Source: Artemia franciscana (taxonomy: Eukaryota; Arthropoda; Branchiopoda; Anostraca; Artemiidae). From it: a DNA stretch of 64,000 bases. The notes beneath the pieces are model-generated. The model saw only the letters and a program-made list of their open reading frames with translations, had not been told where the DNA came from and searched no databases. Within the stretch, counting starts at the first letter, position 1. Every line of letters begins with the position of its first letter. The translations under genes and the position numbers were made by a program. The stretch is taken from the NCBI RefSeq assembly GCF_032884065.1, contig NW_027062665.1:2332266-2396265 (forward strand), given 5' to 3'. Below, one piece after another: positions 54,401 to 64,000 of the stretch.

Positions 54401-57229
54401 GTTTTTTTGTTAATTTTAATGGTAGTGTTGAGCCGTTTTTAATACGGGGCCCGACTGAGGTCAACCATCCTGTATTCGGGCCCTGCCTATTTCAGTGCAA
54501 ATAAAGTAAAACATCCGATCTTCTTTTAGTTTTCTAATTTTTTAATAAAATTATTATATGGTGCGCTGTAAATGACACTAGTAATTCTTCATCCAAATCT
54601 ACCCATGTTAAGTCACCGAAGATGCCACTCTTGTAAGTCTTTTTCTCTTTTAATGAGACCAAAAGAGCCAGTTTTGCAGCTGCTTATACCTCACCAAACC
54701 CCTTACAAAACATTTGTTATTCAAATGTTCAAATGTTAATATTCAACTCTCACTGCGTTTACTTAATGATTTATTGCAACTTGTATGTTGAACTTTGAAT
54801 AAGTTCCTTTTCATTGTTGAATGATCTGCAAAACAGGCTATCAACCTGAACAGAGCTATTAGGGTTAAATATTAATTTGGCAAAAGTTCAAAATACCTAA
54901 ACATGGCTAGTTCTAGTTTTTTCTTGGATGCAGAATCCAAAAAAATACAAATGTCGCACTTTACAGGTGAATATGATAATTCAATTGTGAAACTTGTATA
55001 ATGAACATTTTTGTTCTCAAGGTCATGTTTTCTCCTTTTTGGTTAGCTTTACAAGGTTTGTGATTTCCAAAAGCTTGGTGAGATATTCATAGGTATCCTA
55101 TAATTCTCTCGTAATTCTCGCATTTCGTGCAGTTTTGATTACTCTCCCCCACCTTACTTCGATAGATGCACATCCTAAAAAGATTTTGCCTATTGAACTG
55201 ACAAGGCTAAGAAAATATTTTTGTTTTTTTCTATATTAATATATACCCTTTTTCTATCTTTAAACTCATTTTCATAAGCTTTGTCATGAAAAACATGGCT
55301 GATACGGAGGTTAAGAATTTTTTGCGTGTTGTCTCCTCCCAAAATTTCGTGATAAATATTCTCCCTTTCTTATTTCTATAGAATTTTCCCATCTGTCACT
55401 AGTATTTTTACATTTCAAAATCTTCTCACAAAAGATATTACTTAAGATCCTTTTTCATACTATGCCTACTTACTTGCTAAGACCAATAATATTTTTCGTG
55501 TTGAGGTAATTTGACTGGTAATCCACCTTTGGGAACATTTCTGGTTGTCAATTATATGGTTGCCATTACTTACGACACGACTGCCTGTTCATGGATTATT
55601 CTTTATGGTTGACCTGTGCATAGTTATGCTGTTTGACCTATGTGATTGTATCGACGAGTAGGATTAAGGCCTCATTCAAGTACTGATCTATATTAATGAC
55701 TAATTTAGGAAAATAGTCCTCCTTTTCTTATGTGTTTGTGCAGTTGCATTGGTGATTTCTTTTTTCATTATAGAATCTAATACGTTTTTCTAAAAGGAAG
55801 CAGTATTTGAAGAATATAGGAGAAAACAGAAGGAAAAAAAATAAGTTGTTTTACTTTGATCAAATCTCTAGTCTCATCATCAGCAGTCCTAACCACCTCA
55901 GTTTATGCCTAATTACGTTAATGCAATAGATCTCCATAAATTTGACAAACTTTCTTGTTGGCAACAGTTTTTCGTTTTCTACCAAAGGGTTGTCAATGGA
56001 GACAGAAAGAGTTTGTCAAGAACTAGAAATATGATCAGAAGAAATATGGTCAAAGATTATTTTTTGCAGCTTTTATATTTTGTTCACCTTATCATGCCAA
56101 TTTCCAATAAGCAATTTTCCGAAGTTATGCTACTCCAATCGATTTAATATACTTTGAAGCAAAAGCTCGACTTTTAATAAGTCGAGTTAAAACGTGAGAC
56201 AATATTTTAAGATGTAACTCGTTCATAGTGAAAAAACGAAAAAAATCATACTCTTTGAACAGAGCTCGAACTTAAAATTTTGATAGACATGACATAGTAT
56301 GCCTCAAAATCAAAATTTAGCTGAATCAAATCGTAATATTCATTGTAATATACATAAAGAAATTCCTAAGTTCCTAATTTTCTCAGATATGACTCGGACT
56401 CGTTGAAAAATTGAAAAGTTATACTCGTATAAAATACCTCGAAATAAAATTTTAATCCTAGCCCAGATTTGGTGTAGCGTAACACAGAAGCGAAATTCAA
56501 TGATAGTCAATTATATTTTAATGAAACAGTTACTAATGAATTTCATTTTTTAATTAAAATTTCTTTCAACTAGCTTCATTTCAGTTTAATTCTTCTTCAG
56601 TTCGTAACATAAAATAGTAAAATAGGCTCAGGCTAGGTGAATAATTTAAAGATCTGATTTGATGTTACATAGCTCAAAATCAAAATGTTTTTCATAAATA
56701 AAATTGAAATTTAATCAAATTAAAATCATCTAATCCCAGTTTTCTTAGTGAAAATATTTTCTTTTTGTAATTACAACTCAGCCGTGTTTTAAGGAGACAG
56801 CCAAGGCTGTATCCAGGGGGGGGGGGGGGTAGAGAGTTTGAATTTCCATATCTGTATTTTTTCCAAGCCGTAAAAATGTAACAAAATGCGAGTAGACAAA
56901 TTTATGATTTTTTTTTTGTTAGCTCTCCCCCAAAAAAAATCCTTGATGCGACCTTGAAGATGACTGTTGAAGAGTCTAAGTTTTTTAACTTAAAACTCTA
57001 GGTCCTTTCTATCTGATCATAATTTAATTTCTAGTATGCTTCAATTTCATGATATTTCAAGTTATAATGTAAAATTCTTAATAATTTTCTTAATATTCCT
57101 TAATATGCTTCGTCATGTCTCTGCTTTAAACACACCAATGAAACCAAACACTCAAATGAATTCAAAACCTGAGTATAGTTTCCAAAATAAAAAATTAAAG
57201 ATCTTTTTCTAAGTTATTTACTTTGTTTT
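54401..57229. other. unassigned AT-rich stretch
   Basis: 2.8 kb with no convincing gene. 56805-56945 has a G run (56817-56830) next to CAAGGCTGTATCCAGGG, a phrase also seen near 17285 and 43190, which suggests a small dispersed repeat. The ORF at 55905-56147 was considered and not accepted. Confidence 0.45.
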
Positions 57230-57915
57230 AGCAAGTGATAAAAAAGAAAAGCAATTAGTTTTGCGAATATTTAAGATATTTAAGAAAATACCGGCATATA
57301 ACACTGTTAAAGATTTTTCTTGGGTTTATCAGATTACATAGAAAAATAGGATTACAGAGAACAATCTCAGTGATCTTTTCAATATATTGAATATATCAAA
57401 CAAGATTTTTCATTCTAAAAATAAATTCTCTAATTTCTTTGGAATTCATTTCTGTTCAATGCAAGGACTGATCCTGGAAACTGATACTACAAAAATGAAT
57501 TGTATCCATGTAGACCGAACTAAACGGAAAACGAAATAAGCATCCCCCCCCAAATAGAAACTTAAATAGATAACATTCGCTTTTAATTTCCATGGTTATG
57601 GGATTAAATCGCACGATGGAATGATTTAATCAATAAAAAATCAGCAAACAATTAGAGTCATTAACTAATGATTCCTCTACCGGTCATAAACAAATAAGAC
57701 GCTATACTTGACTATAAGAAAAAGTGGAAAAGAAAATGAAAAAAGACAGAATAGTTTTTTTCTTTCTATATTTAAGACATTTAACAAAATACCACCATAT
57801 AACACTGTTAAAGATTGTTCTTCGGTTTCTAATCTATCTTCATCTTATGGCTGAAAAGAAAAATACAGAAAATCAAGTGGAATGTCTCAATGACCTCTTA
57901 AATATATGCAAGTGA
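57230..57915. repeat. direct repeat pair about 485 bp apart
   Basis: ATTTAAGAAAATACCGGCAT then ATAACACTGTTAAAGATTTT at 57285-57315 recurs as ATTTAACAAAATACCACCAT then ATAACACTGTTAAAGATTGT at 57778-57813. Preceding AAAAGAAAAG and following GGTTT words also match over about 170-200 bp. Confidence 0.75.
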
Positions 57916-57987
57916 ATTAATTAGCCCTTCAATTAAAAAAAAACTTTTTTTCTTTTAAATTTTTTTCCCGTAAATGGCCTACCGCAA

Positions 57988-59580
57988 TCAAACAGTTCGT
58001 GGTAACGAACTGTAGTAAGGAGTGACCCGGCTCAATAGCAAACGAAACTCTAAAAATCGGAATTTTGATGCTAAAAGATACATCAAAAGAATCGAATTTT
58101 TATGCTGATTCTAAATATATATATTTCATCAAATTTAATCTTTGTCATCAAAAGTTACAAGCCTGAGAAAATTTGCCTTATTTTGGAAAATAGGGGGAAA
58201 CACCCTCTAAAAGTCAAAGAATCTTAACGAAAATCACACCATCGCATTCAGCGTATTAGAGAACCGTATAGAAAAAATTTCAAGCTCCTATCTACAAAAA
58301 TGTGGAATTTCATATTTTTTGCCAGAAGACAGATCACGGGTGCGTGTTTATTCGTTTTGTTTTTTTTCCCAGGGGTCATCGTATCTACCAAGTGGTCCTA
58401 GAATCTCGCAAGAGGGTTCATTCTAACGGAAATGAAAAGTTCTAGTGCCCTTTTTAAGTAACCAAAAAAATTGGAGGGCACCTAAGCCCCCTCCCACGCT
58501 AATTGTTTTCCCAAAGTCAACGGATCAAAATTTTGAGATAGCCATTTTGTTCCGCATAGTCGAAAACCATAAAAACTATGTCTTTGGAATGACTCACTCC
58601 CCCACAGTCCCTGGGGGAGGGTCTGCAAGTTACAAACTTTGTCCGGTGTTTACATACAGTAATGGTTGTTGGAAAGTGTACAAACGTTTTCAGGGGGATT
58701 TTTTTGGTTTGGGGGTGGGGTTGAGGAGAGGGGCTATGTGGGAGGATCTTACCTTGGAGGAATATGTTATGGGGGAAGAGAAATTCAATGAAAAGGGCGC
58801 GGGATTTTCTAGCATTAATATAAAAAAAACAATGAAAAAATAAACATGAAAAAGTTTTTTCAACTGATAGTAAGGAGTAGCATTAAAACTTAAAACGAAC
58901 AGAGATGATTGCGCATATGAGGGATTCTAAAAATACTTTAGCATAAAGATAATACCTTGCTCTTTATGCTAAAGTATTTTTAGTAATTTCAACTATTTAT
59001 TCTGCGGCCTTTCTGATTCAGGGGTCATTCTTGAAGAATTGGGACAAAACTTAAAATTTAGTGTAAAGAGCGAGGTATTAACGAGGGGACAAACCTCCTC
59101 ATATACATAATAAAAAACATAAGAATATAAAAGTTTGTTGCGTAAGTTAATTCTTAAGTTACGTATATTTCTTACTAATAAAAACGTTCGTTAAAAATTA
59201 AAAGTTCTAGTTACCTTTTTAAGTAACCGAAAAATTGGACGGCAACTAGGCCTCCTCTCCCACCGTTTTTCTCAAAATCGTCTGATCAAAACTAAGAGAA
59301 AGTCATTTAGCAAAAAAATTAATACGCAAAGTCCGTTTTAATTACTCATTTGCGGAGAGCCAAAATAAAAACATGCATTAATTCAAAAACGTTCAGAAAT
59401 TAAATAAAAAAAAAACTAGTTTTTAAACTGAAAGTGAGGAGCGACATTAAAACTTAAAACGAACAGAAATTACTCCGTATATGAAATGGGTTGTCCCCTC
59501 CGCAATCCCTCGCTTTTTACGCTAAAGCTTTTAATTGTTTTAAAAAGCAGAATTGTGGCAAAGAGTCAAACTTATGACAG
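57988..59580 (+). repeat. R1 dispersed repeat, near-complete copy A
   Basis: Begins with the perfect hairpin CAGTTCGT-GGTA-ACGAACTG (57993-58012), then TAGTAAGGAGTGACCCGGCT, the 850-bp body, a type-2 foldback module (58850-59110), the tail flank with TTACGTATATTTCTTACTAA and GAGAGCCAAAATAAAAACAT, and one arm plus loop of the type-1 foldback (59410-59575). The plus-strand ORF at 58445-58843 is shared only in part with copy B at 62200-62547 and falls across differing frames, so R1 is probably non-coding. Confidence 0.9.
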
Positions 59581-59657
59581 CTCGGACAGTTCGGACTTAT
59601 GACCTACAGACAGCTCGGTTCAATTATATAAAGGATGAACTGAGCACTTGAACTTGA
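59581..59657. other. short spacer with CAGCTCGG doublet
   Basis: GACAGCTCGGACAGTTCGGA followed by GACCTACAGACAGCTCGG: a small direct repeat right beyond the R1 copy end. Confidence 0.6.
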
Positions 59658-59840
59658 GGAAGAACTGAGGGTCTAGAGGAACAGTTCCATCCAGCATTGC
59701 ACTTCTGTCTGGCATTCAATGGATATTATTCCTACATTATTCCTACAAATCCCTCTGTTGACACTTTCAGAAGAAGGTTTAACAGACATTTAAGAACTCA
59801 AGGTTTTGGAACGAGTCAAAGGAATGTCAAATACCCTTAA
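59658..59840 (+). pseudogene. possible non-LTR RT C-terminal remnant
   Basis: An open frame of 60 codons ends at TAA (59838-59840). It reads LEEQFHPALHFCLAFNGYYS and later VDTFRRRFNRHLRTQGFGTS. The V-x-x-F-R-R-R-F-x-R-H-L pattern near the end resembles the last residues of jockey/CR1-type RT proteins (a V-x-S-F-K-x-x-L-D-x-x-W-like end). There is no upstream RT core, so the assignment is weak; a host exon is the alternative. Confidence 0.28.
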
Positions 59841-61749
59841 GTACCCGGCCCATGAATATAGGAATAAAAGAATATTAAGTAAATTAATCAAACTGACAAA
59901 AAAAACACAATATTTTTGTGTAGTTTAATATCACCAATAAGAGCAATAAAACCTGGAGGATACCGATGCCTTACTAGAAAATGCACCATGGTAATTTAAA
60001 AAACGATATGAAACATTTTGTGTCAAAGGAATATTAATAACACAACCTACTAAGCGAAATACGCTCTTTTGGTTCATCTATTCCGCACTGCTATATTCAA
60101 TGTGAGGCTAAAAGATAACGCAGAATTTTTTTTCCTAAGAATTATAGTATCCTTTTCCAATATGGAGATAAACAAGCAAATCAAATTCTTGCGTACAGAA
60201 CAATCATGTGCACACAGTGCAAGCTTTGACCTCCTTATATTTTTTTTTGACCGGGGGAGCTGAGCGTAGTTTGGGGCAAATCATCTGACACTTCCCGTGT
60301 TTTCTCCTAGATCCCTTTATGTACCCATTTAAAGCTGAGTAGACTTTTGGCTTATCTTAAAAGAAAAACCACTAACCCTCACCCCAAACCAAACAATAGC
60401 CACTACCTAAACTCGAACCAGCGACCTTCGTTTTTTAGTTTGGAACAGGGAAAGCAAGATCATCGATTTTATCGAAAAAATAAAGCATTTTCTCTTTTAA
60501 CTCTTCTGTAAAATGTACAATTTTATTGCTAACTAAATTTTGCTCTTTAAACTAGAACTGTTTAAGTGTTTACTGATGCTAAATTACATTACATTTAGTG
60601 GAAATCAGTTTTAACGACTAATCAAACAAAATATCCGACAAAGCTGTCGGGAACTTATTTGTAATACTTTGTTCGTCCCTTTTTTACAAAATGTAGATAA
60701 ATGATAATAGTTCTAAAAAGATTCTAGCAGCATCAGCACCAGCATCAGAGCTTTTCATTATCTTGCTAGCGGCAACCCATAAAATAGACATTAGTATTTC
60801 AGCCCTATCGCTCCTCAGACAGCTGATGTCAAAAAAGCAACTGTTTTTTTTCTGATTCAAGGCCATCAAATATGCTACGACCAGCTACGTCAGGAGTATG
60901 GAGGTTCCACTTAAAAATTTGTCCATTTTCTCCATTTAGCAGGTCCGCTGTCCCCCGAGAGCCATTATTTATTCATTTATTTATCATTACAAATATTAAC
61001 AACTCTTATGTCCTCTCACATAAACACTAAATAAACATAAGTAAAAAAAATTAATCATTAAATCATCATTTTAACTATGAAGTGATAGATAGCGCTACAA
61101 TCTCGTTTATATAGGTTTTTCGGTTTGACGTTAAAAATAAAAGTTATGAAGTAACACCTTGATAAAGTGTAATATGAAGAAAATTGTGATTTCTTTTCAC
61201 AGTTTTAGCCTTTGAGCATTCTATGATTAGTTTACGAATAATCAATTAGCTTTTCCGGCATTACTCTAGCTAAAAAAATTTCTAGTATATTGATATTTTG
61301 TGCCTTAAATAAATCTATTTTACATGTTTTTTCCCGTTAAAGCAGCGGGAAGAACTATTTGCGCTAATATTTCTGCATAAATTTTGGAACTAATTATTGC
61401 AATAAAAACCCAATGAGATTTAAGGAATTATCCTTAAGGGTCAGTAGAGAATAAGTTGAAAACAATGCTACTAGTTAGGGGCTAATATCAATTTGGAACA
61501 AACTAATTAGTTAGGTACTCTAACAAAGATGTACTGCCTCTATGACTTTCCAGACTATGTTCGTGGATAATTGTTGCCCCTGGTGCTCCTTAAAATACAA
61601 AAAAAAAGAAAAATATTAAAACAAGCTGAAAATACAGATTATTACTAAAAATACAAGTATACAAATGCTTAAGCATAAAAATACAGACTTTTAATTGAAA
61701 AAGTAACAAAATATACATCGAATAGTATATAGCAACATTTTTTGTGTGT
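59841..61749. other. mostly unassigned
   Basis: 60960-60990 has ATTTATTCATTTATTTATC, which on the minus strand looks like an AAAT-type tail. Just beyond it (60840-60955, minus strand) is an open, GC-richer segment reading L-N-G-E-N-G-Q-I-F-K-W-N-L-H-T-P-D-V-A-G. 60395-60430 on the minus strand contains a tRNA B-box-like GGTTCGAGTTT without a foldable tRNA. None of these could be named. Confidence 0.4.
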
Positions 61750-63269
61750 GTAGTAAGGAGCCACCCGGCTCAATAGTAACAAAAACTCTAAAAAATTGAA
61801 TTTTGATATCAATAGCTACATCAAAAGAATTGCATTTTAATGCTGATTTTAAATATATAAGTTTAATCAAGTTTAGTCATACCCATTAAAAGTTACGAGC
61901 CTGAGAAAATTTGCCTTATTTAAGAAAATATGGGGAAACACCCCTTAAAAGTCGTAGAATCTTAACGAAAATGACACCATCAGATTCAGCGTATCAGAGA
62001 ACCCTAATGTAGAAGTTTCAAGCTCCTATCTACAAAAATGTGGAATTTCGTATTTTTTGCCAGAAGACAAATCACGGGTGCGTGTTTATTTGTTTGTTTG
62101 TTTTTTTTTCTTTTTTCTTTTTCCCAGGGGTCATCGTATCGACCAAGTGGTCCTAGAATGTCACAAGAGGGCTCATTCTAACGGAAATGAAAAGTTCTAG
62201 TGCCCTTTTTAAGTGACCAAAAAAATTGGAGGGCATCTAGGCCCCCTCCCACGCTCATTTTTTTCCCAAAGTCAACGAATCAAAATTTTGAGATAGCCAT
62301 TTTGTTCAGCATAGTCGAAAATCATAATAACTATGTCCTTGGAGATGACTTACGCCCCCACAATCCCTGGGGGGGGCTGCAAGTTACAAACTTTGACCAG
62401 TGTTTACATATAGTAATGGTTATTGGGAAGTGTACAGACGTTTTCAGGGGGAATTTATTTTGTTTGGGGATGGGGCTGAGGCGAGGGGGCTATGTTGGAG
62501 GATCTTTGCTTGGAGGAATCTGTCATGGGGGAAGAAAAATTCAATGAAAAGGGCGCAGGATTTTCTAGCATTACTATAAGAAAACAATGAAAAATAAATA
62601 TGAAAACGTCTTTTCAAATGAAAGGAAGGGGTAGCATTGAAACTTAAAACGAACAGAGATTATTACGCAAATGAGGGGTTCTAAAAATACTTTACTATAA
62701 AGAGCGAGGTATTTAGGAGGAGATAAATACCTCACTCTTTATGCTAAAGTATTTTTAGTAATTTAAACTATTTATTCTACGGCCTTTCTGATTCAGGGAT
62801 CATTCTTAAAGAATTGGGACAAAACTTACGATTTAGTGTAAAGAGCGAGGTATTAACGAGGGTACAAACCCCCTCGTATACATAATAAAAATATAAGATT
62901 ATGAAAGTTTGTTACGTAAGTTAATTCTTAAGTTACGTATATTTTTTACTAATAAAAACATTCGTTATCGTCTGATCGAAACTAAGAGAAAGCCATTTAG
63001 CCAAAAAAAAAAAATTAATATACAAATTTCATTTTAATAATTTATGTGAGGAGAGCCAAAACCAAACATGAATTAATTCAAAAACGTTCAGAAATTAAAT
63101 AAAAAAAACCAATTTTTTTAGCTGAAAGCAAGGAGCGACATTAAAACTTAAAACGAACAGAAATTACTCCGTATATGAAATGGGTTGTCCCCTCCGCAAT
63201 CCCTCGCTCTTTACGCTAAAGTTTGACTCATTGCCACAATTCTATTTTTTAAAACAATTAAAAGCTTTT
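61750..63269 (+). repeat. R1 dispersed repeat, near-complete copy B
   Basis: Colinear with copy A at 57988-59580 from GTAGTAAGGAGCCACCCGGC to the end, but lacks the terminal hairpin: (GT)n-like TTTGTGTGTGTAG precedes it. The type-1 loop at 63221-63269 is inverted compared with copy A. The segment corresponding to 59200-59270 in copy A is deleted near 62965. Confidence 0.9.
62681..62758. repeat. 34-bp-arm hairpin inside copy B
   Basis: CTAAAAATACTTTACTATAA...GAGGTATTT (62681-62714) pairs with AAATACCTCACTCTTTATGC...TTTTTAG (62725-62758) around AGGAGGAGAT. Only two or three mismatches. In copy A the inner part of the left arm is eroded. Confidence 0.93.
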
Positions 63270-63406
63270 TCCTACATAATTTAGCGTGAAAAGATTAAAT
63301 AGACTTTGAGATTGGCTAGAAGAACGTTCTTTTCTAATAAGAAATGTTTGGTCTTGAAACTGCATAGTTTTTTATACCCAAACTTATGGTTCTTGTCAAA
63401 ATTTTG

Positions 63407-63453
63407 TGGAATATATATATATATTCCACATATATGGAATATATATATATTCC

Positions 63454-63537
<84 letters not shown>

Positions 63538-63545
63538 TATATTAT
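63407..63545. repeat. AT microsatellite led by two TGGAATAT palindromes
   Basis: TGGA-(AT)n-TCCA at 63407-63428, then TATGGA-AT-rich-TCCATA at about 63433-63456, then about 40 TA dinucleotides to 63531 and TATTATATTATATTA. Confidence 0.95.
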
Positions 63546-63888
63546 ATTAAAGATTGTCACATCTAAGCGTTCTTTGGTATTTTAACAAGTTCAACAACTT
63601 TTCTGAAATATAAGCACACTATTTTCCTGATTTCTTAAATAGGAAATTTTGACTTAATTGCTCTTTCAAAGGAAGTTTAAAATTGAGAGAAGTCATAACG
63701 AGGGACTTGTTACCACACAACTTAAACGTCTAAGTATTAAATATACCTTGTAGGTAAAACGCTTGGATTGGTACGAAGAACCCTCTTTGTGAGACAAAAT
63801 TGTATCACCGAAACCGTGTAATTTCTAATGGAACTTAAATCAAGAATTAAGAAAATGATAATGAAAAAAACCCTGAAAATCTACGTAC
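63546..63888. other. unassigned; possibly intron next to the final exon
   Basis: No recognised feature. Confidence 0.4.
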
Positions 63889-64000
63889 CAAGCACCTTTA
63901 GCAGCTAATTGAGGAGAGATGCATTTTCTTCTAACAGGGCAGTAAACAAGTCCTTCTGGACACATCTTTATTATTGGTCTACCTCCAACACAGACCAGGT
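63889..64000 (-). CDS. candidate exon, Cys-rich peptide, cut by window end
   Basis: From the window edge the minus strand is open in one frame to a GTACGT donor at 63888: LVCVGGRPIIKMCPEGLVYC then P-V-R-R-K-C-I-S-P-Q-L-A-A-K-G-A. Four cysteines spaced 8, 6 and 5 residues apart suggest a small disulfide-bonded extracellular module, but I cannot name the family. It is not part of any repeat seen elsewhere in the window. Exon end phase is 2, which does not fit directly to the candidate exon at 42377, so if they belong to one gene another exon lies between. Confidence 0.42.

Noticed and set aside
55905-56147. 80-codon plus-strand ORF
   Set aside because: Size expected by chance in 64 kb of AT-rich DNA; no motif, no splice signals and no family resemblance.
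58445-58843. 132-codon ORF also partly present at 62200-62547
   Set aside because: It lies in the R1 body. The two versions share their beginnings only because the DNA is a repeat; they diverge by frameshift, and other R1 copies do not keep the frame.
60395-60430. tRNA or tRNA-derived SINE on the minus strand (GGTTCGAGTTT B-box)
   Set aside because: No A-box at the right spacing, the T-stem does not pair, and no acceptor stem is found.
60684-60955. Minus-strand coding exon (K-W-N-L-H-T-P-D-V-A-G-R-S)
   Set aside because: Open only for about 45 codons, no clear splice signals, and adjacent to an AAAT-type tail, so it may be unclassified repeat; kept only as a note.

Overview
This window is AT-rich, repeat-dense eukaryotic DNA. 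There is no operon-like coding, no CRISPR array, and no rRNA or convincing tRNA gene. The non-LTR retrotransposons, a Helitron remnant, a hAT remnant, long satellites, (AT)n/(CA)n microsatellites and very low gene density suggest an intergenic or intronic region of an invertebrate, most likely an arthropod. A branchiopod crustacean such as Artemia is my guess from the general look of the repeats; nothing in the sequence proves it.

Recognisable mobile elements: a short mariner-like scrap (0.65 kb); a reverse-transcriptase (RT) fragment on the minus strand (2.6-3.2 kb); a Helitron with its middle deleted (8.4-9.2 kb); two relatives of one non-LTR family (9.75-10.6 kb minus, 37.9-40.24 kb plus) with TTGA-type tandem tails and an endonuclease/RT polyprotein; a second, RTE-like non-LTR element (17.49-19.07 kb) with a visible 7-bp target duplication; and a hAT-type transposase pseudogene (19.85-20.99 kb minus). 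All carry stops or frameshifts.

The commonest structure is a family I call R1: about 1.6 kb when complete, no coding capacity seen. It starts with an 8-bp-stem hairpin, has a conserved unique-looking body, and ends in two nested palindromic (foldback) modules with different loops. About a dozen full or partial copies lie on both strands. Two are direct copies 3.7 kb apart (58.0 and 61.75 kb), two are mirror images (12.3-14.0 and 22.7-24.4 kb), and one (37.07-41.11 kb) is split by the non-LTR insertion. Between the two most alike copies the foldback loop is inverted.

Tandem repeats form a second layer: units of about 151, 260, 91, 44, 110, 148, 215, 458, 91, 300 and 86 bp. The largest is a 2.9-kb array of 25-30-bp monomers (49.6-52.5 kb), which flips strand internally and also carries a 1.55-kb higher-order duplication.

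Host-gene evidence is thin. Three short minus-strand open segments next to splice-like signals (63.89-64.0, 42.28-42.38, 35.82-35.96 kb) and one longer minus-strand ORF (25.79-26.08 kb) may be exons of one or more genes with very long introns. This is a hypothesis, not a call. No gene network can be described.
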